Source: CAZDYP01 sp964509505 (GTDB lineage Bacteria > Chloroflexota > Anaerolineae > JACRMK01). From it: a stretch of 37,489 nt of DNA. Position 1 is the first letter of the stretch; every line of letters starts with the position of its first letter. The translations under genes were made by a program, and so were the position numbers. The stretch spans positions 1-37,489 of the forward strand of contig CAZDYP010000027.1 of the NCBI GenBank assembly GCA_964509505.1, read 5' to 3'. This document shows positions 1 to 8,500 of the stretch, one piece after another. The notes beneath the pieces were generated by a model that saw nothing but the letters and a program-made list of their open reading frames with translations, was not told the origin of the DNA and made no database searches.

Positions 1-3000
1 GACGCACTTGCAAACTCTCTTCCAACAGTGTATGCGCTTGCGTGTAATCGCCTTGCTCCAACGCGACGATGCTCAAACTATCGAGTACCATCGCGATGCT
101 CGGGCGATGCCCCAAATCACGGAAAATGGCGAGGGCGTCTTCACGCAAGGCGCGCGCGGCGGCATAATCCCCTTGATACCACGCCACATTTCCCAAACTG
201 AACAGTGACATGGCTTCGCCGTGACGCCCATGCAAGGCGCGTTGCGTCGTTAGACTTTCATCATACAACGTGCGCGCCGTCACATAGTCGCCCTGCGCGC
301 GATACACCTCGCCCAGCTCGACCAACACCTGACTGAGCGTTTCACGTTGCCCCAAGTTTTCCGCCGCCACGCGCGCCCGCTTGAGCCACGCCAGCGCCTC
401 CGTGTATTGCGCGCGTTTGCGCCACAAGCTGCCCATTGCCAAATAAAGATTAGAGATTAAAGATTGCAGCTGAGCAGTCGTCGGTTGCGCGAGCGCGGCT
501 GACGAGGCGCGTTGATAGAGTTCATACGCTTCATCCCAACGCCCGACGAGTTCCAACACCTCACCCAGCTTGAGCGACACGTGGATATATTCTGTGATGG
601 GCAAACCCGCTTCCGTGTGACGGGTGTGCAGCTCCAACAAACGCCGATAATACTGTATCGCCGCATCGTTGGCATACGCCGCTTGCGCCGCTTCACCCGC
701 CTTCCGCAAATAATCGCGTTGCTTGTCAAGGTTGCGTGTGCGGCTGTAATGGTAAGCCAGCACGTCGAACCAGCGCGACAATTCCTGTGCGTGCGCGCTT
801 TCGATGAACGCAGCGATTTGTTCGTGCAACGTCGCGCGCGTCGCCGCCGACAAACTCTCGTACGTGGCGTCGTGTGTGACGGCGCTCTTGAACAAGTATT
901 CCCACTCAGGCTCAGGTTTCTGTTGTTGGGTCAATTCGAGTCGCGTCAATTCGAGCAAATACGCCTGCACTTGTTCCGCCGTGCCGATGTGCGGATACGC
1001 GCCCCACAACCACGACGCTTTGAACAAACGTCCCGCGACGCTCGCCAACTTCAACGAACTCTTGAGCCGCTCTTCCAATTGATCAAGGCGGCTCAACACC
1101 AAGCCGTGCAAACTGTCGGGCAAGTCCAAGAGCAGATTGGTGCCGCCGCCTTTGAGCTTCCGTAAATCCACGCCGCGCTCGTGAATCAAATTGATCCATT
1201 CGGCAATGTAGAATGGGTTGCCCTGCGCGCGCTCGTTGATGCGTTCAATCAAGGCTTCAGACACTGCGCCCTGTCGCCCATCCAACTGCGTGAGCTTGCG
1301 CTCGACCAGCTGCATCGTCTCAATTGCGTCAAGCGCGCGCAAACGCAGCTCGCTGAAATTGTCTAACGGCAACGGCGTGCGCTCCGGCCGATACGCGACG
1401 ACGATCAACAGCGGCCGATCAGCCAACGCACGACTGATCAGCTCCAACAAATCGCGCGACAGCGCATCAATCCACTGACAATCTTCCAAGACCAACATCA
1501 ATGGTTGGCGCACGCTCTGATGCAAATAGTCCACCACGAGCGCTTCGAGCGAGGCTTTGCGTAGCTTGGCATCCATTGAACGCGTCAAGTCATTGTCGGG
1601 GATGGGCACCGCCAACACCGCGCTCAACAACGGCAAGCGTTGCGCCAAGCTAGCATCTATCGCCGCGAGTTGTTGCGTCAGTTGTTGGATGATGCCGTCG
1701 GGTGATTGTTCGCGCAAGCCTAACACACTACGCAACAACGACTGCCACACGAGATAGCTGCTGTTCACACCATAGGACAAACACGCGCTCGCATAGCACG
1801 CAAAGCCACGCGCTTGCGCCAAGCGCGCCACCTCCGCCACGAAGCGCGACTTGCCCATACCCGCTTCTGCCACAACACCAAGAATGTGACCGCGCCCCTG
1901 CAGTGCGTGTTCAATATTTTCGCGCGCGACATGCAGTTCAGTTTCGCGCCCCACCAACGGCAACAAGGCATCTTCACTTTCGTGGGTGTCACGTTGCGCG
2001 CGCACGCCGTTCAGCTCATACGCGACAATCGGCTCGCTCTTGCCCTTGAGCTTCAGCTCGCCCACGTTCTCCCACATGAACTGACGTTGCGCGGCGCGTT
2101 GCGCGCTTTGGTTGACGAGAATCTGGCCGGGTTGCGCAGCTTGCATCAAGCGCGCCGCCAGATTCACTTCGTCGCTGAACGCGCTATATGTGCGATGCGA
2201 AAGTCCACCGTACGCGCCCGTCCACATCGTCCCGCGCGTCACGCCAATTTGCGGGGGAGGCAACCAGGCAAACTCGGACGGCGTTTCGCGCAACGCTAAC
2301 GCCGCATGGAGCGCGCGTTCTGCATCGTCCTCGTGGGCGATGGGCGCGCCGAAGCTGATGAAGAAGTAGCTGCCTTTGTCGCCAATTGTCAGATTGCAGA
2401 CCGCACCCTCATAGTGCGCGACCACGCCTTGCACCCAGCGCACGTACGCATCCAACTTTTGCGGCGCAGCAGCATCTACATCGTAATCAAGTCCGCCGAA
2501 GCGTAGGAACATTGCCAGCGTCGGGCGCAGCTCGGCGAGCAATTCGCTATGACCACTTTGCAAACGCTCATGGACAGGTTGCAGCAACCATGGGCGTATC
2601 ACATTGGCGCCGAGTGATTCAGGCATGATAGTCGCTACGTGCAATGACTCAGCGCTTTGCAAATTCGTCACGACGGCAAAACGTTCATGTGTCTCCTCAT
2701 CCTCACGCCACTCGATGACCGTCAGCATTTCGCCCAGTTGCGCCGCAACGTCTGCGCTGACGACGACCTCACCGCGATTCGCATGATGCTCGCCCAGCGC
2801 CATGCGCGCCAACGTCGCGCCCGCCAGCGTATCCATCAAACGGATGTTGGGATCGCCCACGCTCATGCGTCGCACCGCGCCCGCGGCGACCGACGCCTTC
2901 ATCGCCAAGGCTATCACGCGCCCCGATGAGGTGCGCCGTTGTGTGAATCCTCGCATCGCGCGCTGCATCGCCAACGCACACGCCACCGCTCGCATAGCGG

Positions 3001-3343
3001 ATGGCGAATAGCGAATAGCAGATAGGTGGTCGCCATCCGCCATCTGCCATTCGCCATCCGCGAACCAGCACGTCATGGCATCGCCGCTAAACGTGATGAC
3101 GCTGCCGCCATGCCGGTCCACTTCGGCGACGATGGCTTCATAGACGGTGTTGAGATGCACCGTCAGCTCTTCTGCGCCTTGCCGCACGCCGAGGTCGTGC
3201 GCCAACGCCTCGGTCAACGGCGTGAAGCCAGAGATGTCCGCGAACAACACCGCGCCATGCGCGCGATCCGGCAACGCCACGCCACGCGCCAATGCGTGGC
3301 GACGATCCATTGGGATGAATGTATCTATGAGTTGCATGATCAT
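1..3343 (-). CDS. Class III nucleotidyl cyclase / AAA ATPase / TPR regulator (3' end outside window)
   Basis: Open through 1114 codons with no stop before the window edge; the C-terminus is missing. The first cyclase domain (about residues 25-215) has the metal-site motifs FADISGF and SGDAMTCWF. A second, degenerate cyclase-like domain (about 265-440) has IGDKGSYFFISFGAP. An AAA_16-type ATPase follows: LVGRETEL, then Walker A AEAGMGKSR near residue 493 and LVLEDCQWID as Walker B. TPR repeats run from about residue 800 to the edge (for example ALAIFRDLGHRPS, LEQGDYTQAHTLLEESL). The family is a large cytoplasmic signalling type in which a STAND-like ATPase and TPRs would control or accompany cyclase output; the signal is unknown. 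Start taken at ATG 3343 (second ATG at 3337 in frame); only a weak GAAAGA precedes it. The first cyclase domain carries an in-frame repeat insertion near 3000-3070. Confidence 0.9.
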   Translation of the reverse strand, partial: MIMQLIDTFIPMDRRHALARGVALPDRAHGAVLFADISGFTPLTEALAHDLGVRQGAEELTVHLNTVYEAIVAEVDRHGGSVITFSGDAMTCWFADGEWQMADGDHLSAIRYSPSAMRAVACALAMQRAMRGFTQRRTSSGRVIALAMKASVAAGAVRRMSVGDPNIRLMDTLAGATLARMALGEHHANRGEVVVSADVAAQLGEMLTVIEWREDEETHERFAVVTNLQSAESLHVATIMPESLGANVIRPWLLQPVHERLQSGHSELLAELRPTLAMFLRFGGLDYDVDAAAPQKLDAYVRWVQGVVAHYEGAVCNLTIGDKGSYFFISFGAPIAHEDDAERALHAALALRETPSEFAWLPPPQIGVTRGTMWTGAYGGLSHRTYSAFSDEVNLAARLMQAAQPGQILVNQSAQRAAQRQFMWENVGELKLKGKSEPIVAYELNGVRAQRDTHESEDALLPLVGRETELHVARENIEHALQGRGHILGVVAEAGMGKSRFVAEVARLAQARGFACYASACLSYGVNSSYLVWQSLLRSVLGLREQSPDGIIQQLTQQLAAIDASLAQRLPLLSAVLAVPIPDNDLTRSMDAKLRKASLEALVVDYLHQSVRQPLMLVLEDCQWIDALSRDLLELISRALADRPLLIVVAYRPERTPLPLDNFSELRLRALDAIETMQLVERKLTQLDGRQGAVSEALIERINERAQGNPFYIAEWINLIHERGVDLRKLKGGGTNLLLDLPDSLHGLVLSRLDQLEERLKSSLKLASVAGRLFKASWLWGAYPHIGTAEQVQAYLLELTRLELTQQQKPEPEWEYLFKSAVTHDATYESLSAATRATLHEQIAAFIESAHAQELSRWFDVLAYHYSRTRNLDKQRDYLRKAGEAAQAAYANDAAIQYYRRLLELHTRHTEAGLPITEYIHVSLKLGEVLELVGRWDEAYELYQRASSAALAQPTTAQLQSLISNLYLAMGSLWRKRAQYTEALAWLKRARVAAENLGQRETLSQVLVELGEVYRAQGDYVTARTLYDESLTTQRALHGRHGEAMSLFSLGNVAWYQGDYAAARALREDALAIFRDLGHRPSIAMVLDSLSIVALEQGDYTQAHTLLEESLQVR
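3000..3064. repeat. Microsatellite-like palindromic repeat inside a cyclase coding region
   Basis: Short words such as ATGGCGAAT, ATGGCAG, ATGGCGG and their complements (CGCCATCCG, GCTATTCGC) are repeated head to tail and inverted. In the cyclase frame this reads as a peptide containing ADGEWQMADGDHLSAI just after the second metal-site motif, where the family normally goes straight into an alanine-rich helix. The frame is kept. Confidence 0.7.
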
Positions 3344-3367
3344 TCTTTCGGTGAATGCCACCCTACA

Positions 3368-3742
3368 CTAAATCGGCACACGCTGCCTGCGCCACTTCAA
3401 CCATAACGCCACATACGCTTTGCGAAACATCAAGCGGTCGCCTTCCGCGCAGTGCGGTCAGCTCCATTCGCGCTGCTTCAGTCAAGCTGCAAGCTGTCTG
3501 TAACATTGAAAGCGAGCAACGCATCGTAGCGCGCAAGTTTAGCAGGGTCATATTGCGCTCGCACGTATTGCTGCAGTTCGTCGTTGGATAGTGTTTCCAA
3601 CGCTGCCAACTCCTTGCGTAATTCAGAAGATGTCGGCAACGACCATATCTATGGGACGGCGCGCAATTTCAGCTACACGCCGCAAGCGTGGCGCTTCAGC
3701 GCTTGACACAGGACTACACAGTTCACAGCGTAGTAGCCTCAT
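3368..3742 (-). pseudogene. Decayed small conserved Chloroflexi/cyanobacterial protein
   Basis: Three frames read consecutively give one recognisable small protein: from ATG 3742, which overlaps the ATPase stop codon as ATGA, through LRRVAEIARRPIDMVVADI; then a frame change to SSELRKELAALETLSNDEL and YVRAQYDPAKLARYDALL; then LTEAARMELTALR; then AEGDRLMFRKAYVALWLKW ending at TAG 3368-3370. The last part matches from memory the DRLMLRKA(Y/H)AALLLK ending of a small family common near toxin/antitoxin-type genes in Chloroflexota and cyanobacteria. At least three single-base shifts break it. Sequencing error is possible, but three in 375 bases argues for decay. The ATGA overlap suggests it was once translationally coupled to the ATPase. 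Function of the family is not known to me. Confidence 0.65.
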
Positions 3743-5283
3743 ACCTGCACCACGATCACATACACCCGTAGTTGTTTCTCATCCACGGTCAATTCAAACA
3801 CCGCGCCTTGCGTCGCAAGCAATGGGTTGGCTTCGCCGCGCTCATCAAACACGACTAGATACCCCCTAGGCAAGGACGCTGCGCGCAAATAGTCCACCAA
3901 CTGTAGCTTGCCCTTCTCGAACGCCGCCAACCCATACCACACTTTTGTCTCGACGATGAACCGCTGTTCCCGGTAGAGCGCGACGAGATCCATCTCACCC
4001 GCACTCGCCAATGGCTCGATCAACACGTGTCCGCCAATGCTCTTGAGCGCGGCTGTCAGGTAACTGAGCAGGAGATACTGCCCACTGATTTCCAAAGGGC
4101 GTTGACTCACTTCGCTGCGTAGCAAGCGTATCCCATGCTCACGCATGAACGCGCTGAAACTGTCCAGCAACGCGTCAAAATTGAGATGCCCATTGACCAC
4201 GTACGGCGGACGGATGATGCTCTGCGCGGCGCGTTGAATCAGCTGATGTGACGGAGCAAAGGCTTTGATTAACATACGTTGATAGATTGGGTTGGCGATG
4301 CGCGCATACGGTTTACCTTGTTCATCGCTGACGGCGCGCAATACGCCATACATCAACAGATCTTGCATCACCTCATCTTGGAAATCATAGTAGCGTGTGG
4401 GGGTGAACAACGCGTTCAACACTTCGTCACGGTGCAAGGTTGCTTTGGAACGAATAGACGCAAAATGGGTGTTGTTCTCGCTAATGAGCGCGGCGAGCGC
4501 CTGGGTCAAAGCGGCCGCCGTCACTGCTTGGCGCGAGTCTGGCGCAACCTCTTGCGTGAGCAATTGCCCCAAACGATTGACCAAAAACGGTTGCCCCTCA
4601 GTCTCGCGGTAGATGCCCGCAATAACTTCAGGCGCGAAGGCTTGCCCTGTTTCCGCTGTATGTTGCTGTAACAAATCAGCAGTCTCAGCAGCGGTGAAGT
4701 ACGGCACGGTGAACTGATCGGCGATGTTGAACGGCGATTGGGTGCCGCCTAACAATGAAGGGATGGTGCGCACGCCGACGAGCAGCAAACTCCACAGCGC
4801 GCCATAGTCAGGTTGATAGCGCGCCAAATACATCGCGCGGAACAACGACAACAAGTTGGTCAATGGCTCTTCGGGCAACGCGTCGAACTCGTCGAGAATC
4901 AACACGCCCTTTTGTTGGCGCTGCAAAGCCAGCGCTTGCAGCCAATCCACAAAATGGCCATGATGTCGCCAGGGCGTGGAGAGCGGCACGCCCAAGCGTT
5001 GCGCTTGTCCTCGCAACATCGCGCCCAATCGCTCGTACAACAACTCGCCTTCAAAACCTTTGAACGCTCCAAAGTCAACCAAGATGCCGAAGTAGTCGCT
5101 GTGACTTTCGAGTTCAGCAATGACTTCGCGGAACAACGTCGTCTTGCCTGTCTGTCGCCCCGCATTGAGTGTGAAGTAACGTCCTCGCTCAATCTTATTA
5201 CGCAACATGGCTTTGACAGCGACACGGTTGACGTGGTAGTGCAGCTGCGGATTGATGGGACCAAACGTGTTGAACTCACGCAT
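3739..5283 (-). CDS. AAA ATPase with C-terminal PD-(D/E)XK nuclease-like domain
   Basis: 514 residues. The N-terminus FNTFGPINPQLHYHVNR leads into Walker A GRQTGKTT and Walker B VLILDEFDALPEE, as in the prokaryotic AAA-like ATPases that carry a PD-(D/E)XK tail. Near the C-terminus, GEMDLVALYREQRFIVETKVW supplies the D...ExK pattern of that nuclease fold (D in GEMD, then ETK). Start placed at ATG 5283 because an AAGGAG lies 5 bases upstream; a longer in-frame extension to 5391 is repeat-derived sequence and unlikely to be translated as part of this protein. Biological role unknown; such proteins are common and multi-copy in Chloroflexota and Bacteroidota. Nuclease activity is inferred, not shown. 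Confidence 0.85.
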   Translation of the reverse strand: MREFNTFGPINPQLHYHVNRVAVKAMLRNKIERGRYFTLNAGRQTGKTTLFREVIAELESHSDYFGILVDFGAFKGFEGELLYERLGAMLRGQAQRLGVPLSTPWRHHGHFVDWLQALALQRQQKGVLILDEFDALPEEPLTNLLSLFRAMYLARYQPDYGALWSLLLVGVRTIPSLLGGTQSPFNIADQFTVPYFTAAETADLLQQHTAETGQAFAPEVIAGIYRETEGQPFLVNRLGQLLTQEVAPDSRQAVTAAALTQALAALISENNTHFASIRSKATLHRDEVLNALFTPTRYYDFQDEVMQDLLMYGVLRAVSDEQGKPYARIANPIYQRMLIKAFAPSHQLIQRAAQSIIRPPYVVNGHLNFDALLDSFSAFMREHGIRLLRSEVSQRPLEISGQYLLLSYLTAALKSIGGHVLIEPLASAGEMDLVALYREQRFIVETKVWYGLAAFEKGKLQLVDYLRAASLPRGYLVVFDERGEANPLLATQGAVFELTVDEKQLRVYVIVVQV

Positions 5284-5286
5284 AAA

Positions 5287-5412
5287 AACTCCTTGCTCAT
5301 GTAAAGAAAGTGTGCAACCCGCTCTGCTCGCGCGGGATTTGTAATCCCGCGCCAAGCGGCGGATTACAAATCCGCCGTGAGCGAAGCGCACTTTTTCTGG
5401 ACATGAGCGAAA
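5287..5412. repeat. Nested inverted-repeat element upstream of the ATPase
   Basis: Two self-complementary cores, GCGGGATTTGTAATCCCGC and GGCGGATTACAAATCCGCC, are also inverted copies of each other through GGATTTGTAATCC. They are enclosed by outer imperfect arms (TTGCTCATGTAAAGAAAGTG near 5294 and CACTTTTTCTGGACATGAG near 5388). The same core design recurs at 22500-22558. It lies between the putative promoter and the ATPase start codon. Confidence 0.8.
5297..5404 (-). CDS. Possible 35-residue leader ORF, repeat-derived
   Basis: ATG 5404 is preceded by AAAGGAG with 8-base spacing and lies only about 17 bases from the expected transcription start of the -10 element at 5429-5434. The ORF (MSRKSALRSRRICNPP...) runs through the inverted repeat and stops with TGA at 5297-5299, just before the Shine-Dalgarno of the ATPase (start 5283). 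Its residues come from the repeat, so it is unlikely to be a conserved peptide, but ribosomes entering the mRNA would meet it first. It could couple to or modulate ATPase translation. No homology is claimed. Confidence 0.3.
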   Translation of the reverse strand: MSRKSALRSRRICNPPLGAGLQIPREQSGLHTFFT

Positions 5413-5428
5413 CTCCTTTCGCGCCGCG

Positions 5429-5437
5429 ATTGTAGCA
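5429..5437 (-). promoter_or_regulatory. Putative extended -10 promoter for the ATPase
   Basis: On the minus strand the bases read TGCTACAAT, an extended -10 form; no convincing -35 is seen. It matches the TGCTATWAT-type elements at 18118-18126, 18179-18187 and 36765-36773. Confidence 0.4.
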
Positions 5438-5477
5438 TAGGCGAGTGTTACGAGAGACCTCTAACTCATGTTACGCG

Positions 5478-5550
5478 GTCATTGCGAGCGGAGCGAAGCA
5501 ATCCCCGCTTGCAGCAGGGAGATGGCTTCGCAAACCACGCTCGCCATGAC
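5478..5550. repeat. Palindromic repeat, GTCATTGCGAG family, intergenic copy
   Basis: Begins GTCATTGCGAGCGGAGCGAA and ends with the inverted ACGCTCGCCATGAC; interior GCAATCCCC and GGCTTCGCAAACC are also shared with the copy inside the glycosyltransferase gene at 13133-13215. This repeat type occurs in many unrelated bacterial genomes. Confidence 0.85.
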
Positions 5551-5597
5551 GCCTTTGCGTAAGGTGAGCTCTAATCAAAGTGGACGTAATGCCCTGT

Positions 5598-8500
5598 TTA
5601 TCTCACCACCAACGGCAAATACACTTTCTGCTGCGTCGCTGTAGTGGACGCGCCGATGGTGAACGGATTGCCATAGTCGGTGAGCCATGCGACGTTGCCC
5701 GCGTTGTCCACTGCCTGCACGAAATATTCTATCACACCATCCCTGCCTGTGATTTGTCCCGTCCATGTTTCACTCACACCTTGTTGCGCCAGATCGAGCG
5801 CGTTCCATTCTGCGCTGCCGACGTTGCGATACAACACCACCACGCGCAAGATGCCGCTTGAGTCGCTGACGATGCTGGTGAACGTCACGCTGTTCGTTGT
5901 GGTCACAGCCTCGATGTCGGAGAGGGTTGGTTGCACGAAGTCGGTGATAGCGAAGGACGCATGAAACGTCACGAGGTCGAGGCGTTCCCACACGCGCTGT
6001 GTGCCAATCGTTTCGGTGACATTCGCCGTCGCAAAAAACTGGCCGGGCAACAAGACGATGCGCTCCAATGCACGGCCATCCGTGCGTAGCAAGCGATTGA
6101 TGGTGGCGATGCGATCCGGATAGAAGCCCGTCGTGCTGTTGTCGAAGGCGGGTTCGTCGTTGAGATAAACCGCGTCGGTCACAATCTGCGACACGACGGG
6201 ATCAATGCCCTCATCGCGTGTGCGCCCGCCGATCACCAACACGCCATGCGTCAACGTGTATGCAGACGTTTGCGTGTAGCCGATGTCAATGCTCAGGCGC
6301 GGTTCAATCGGCCTGCCGGCTAAGGTATGTGTTTCGCCATTCACCGAGTAATAGCGACCATTGGTTTCGGTATTCAATGTAAGGGTGGGCGACACCGAGC
6401 GACTGACCGAGATGAGTCCATTGGCGTGGACACGAGCAGGCGAGACAGTTTGCGCGACTTCAGGCTCGCGCGCGACGATGCGTGAGGACGGCAACGCAAT
6501 GCGGCGCATCGGCAAACCGTACAACGTCCACTCGCCCAACACCTTTTCATCGTAGTTGCTAAACGCGCTGTAACCGAGTTTGTTGAAATATGTTTGCTTG
6601 GCTTGTTTCATCGCCTCGCCCACCGTCGTGGTCTGCCCCGCTTGGTTGATGGCTTGCGCGAAGTTGACGGCGAGCTGTTCCGAATACGCGACCAAATCCG
6701 TGTCGCCGTACCCATAGCCCGTGTTGCCGATGTACGTCGCGCCCTTGCTGGCATACGCTTGCGCCCAATCGAGCGCATAAGCGGGCGTCGTCGCATCGGC
6801 GTCCAAAATGTTCAAGCCCGCATGACAGCCAATCGAGAAGATGAGCGAGTTCGCAAAGTTCGTCGTCGCGCTGGCAACTTCGGTGGCTGTGACGTAATTG
6901 CTGCCTGACGCGGGTTGCATGCGCCAATGATCGTAGTGACCATTGAGCGATTGCTCGCTTTGTCCCGTTGCGCCAAAGAACGCCGCGCGCGCATCGTTCG
7001 CCGTCCAATTGTCGTTGATGAGCAGCGTGCGCGTGACGCCGTTCAACGCCAACGTCTGTGAGATGATTGTTGCTTCATCAACCGTGAAGTCGTAGCCCGT
7101 GACCAACGCGCTGGCAACATTGATGGTGGGCTGATTGAGAAAGGCATTGATTTGCGCCACGATGTCGGCGGGACGTTCGACCAAACGCCCCACGCCGAGT
7201 TGCGGCAAATAGAGCTCGCGGTTGCGATAGGGCAAAGGCAACAACGCGCCATAGTAATCGTCGCTGAGAATTTGCCGATGGCTGAGCGTGCGCGCGATGA
7301 GGCTATTGCCGACGGTGAGCGAGTTGTATTTGCGTTCATTCGAGACATTGGCTTCGTCCACAATACGACGGAAGGGGATAGCTTGATCGGGACCGACGAT
7401 GACGAGGTGTTTCAAATTTTTGTAGCGTGCGGCTAGTTGATAGAGCAAGGACTTGATGCTGGCGGCCATATAGTTTGCGGCGTTGGGATTCATTGGATGC
7501 CTGTCCCATTCGGCATACGCCGCCGCGACGGGCGGGAATTGATCCAGATGGATGACGACGCCGCTCACCGTCGCATGGCTGGCGAGCTCGTTCAATTTGG
7601 AAATGAGTCCCGTACTCGTGACCGTGTCACCGGTCGTGAAGAGTTGATTCATGCGCGTCGCGTTGAACAAGATGACCGTCTCGACGGTTGGGTTGGTGAT
7701 GGGCAACGAGAACGACACAGGCACCGTGGCAGTAATCGTGCCAGAGAACTCGTCCGACACGGTGAGGTCAACTCGCAACCGATAGGGCAACGGCGAGTAC
7801 GAGCCTTTGTGTCCCTTGACCAAAATGTAATATGTGCCAGTGCGTTCGTGCGTGTTGTACACGATACGCTCGGTTTGCGTGAAGGGATGCGCCGACATGC
7901 CGACGAGCGTGCGATACGCATGGCGGATGATGTTCGACAAATCGGACAACGAACCCAAGTCGGAGAGCGACCCCAAATCCGACAGCGAACCTAAATCGGA
8001 TAACGAACCTAAGTCAGAGAGCGAACCTAAGTCCGACAACGACCCCAAGTCCGACAACGACCCCAAGTCGGAGAGCGAACCCAAGTCCGACAACGAACCC
8101 AAATCGGAGAGCGACCCCAAGTCCGACAACGAACCCAAGTCCGACAACGAACCCAAATCGGAGAGCGAACCCAACGGCTGAATTTTGCCCAAGTCAACAT
8201 TCTGTCCCGTTTGTTGGTCAATGTCGGGACCGAACAACATCAAATCTAAATCGGCGCTCAATTGGTCAAGCGTGATGGTGAGCGTCGAGCCTGCATTCGG
8301 CACAGGCACGCGGAAGTACGTCGTCGTGCGCGACGTGGCTTGCGTGTAGGTGATGGGTTGGTTGATGGGAATGGGCAGCGCGCCTGAACGATTGTTGGGT
8401 GACAGTGAGAACGTGCCGCCATTCGCAAACAGCGAACCCGCGAAAGCGCTGTCAATCGCTTGCACACCCCACACATAGACCAGATTCGGCGTCAGCATGA

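Noticed and set aside
512..1165. Long arginine-rich open frame on the plus strand
   Set aside because: It lies opposite the TPR part of the cyclase/ATPase gene; its composition (RRARRRR) is that of an antisense shadow, and the minus frame has clear domain motifs.
5284..5391. N-terminal extension of the AAA ATPase
   Set aside because: The extra residues are encoded by an inverted repeat and the good ribosome site is at ATG 5283.
7942..8175. CRISPR-like regular repeat
   Set aside because: Units are contiguous 18-mers without spacers and encode a constant hexapeptide; not a CRISPR array.
7834..8181. Plus-strand frame with PKSDNEPKSESE repeats that looks like a repetitive acidic protein
   Set aside because: It is the reverse complement of the GSLSDL array in the secreted protein and stays open only because the repeat unit is 18 bases.
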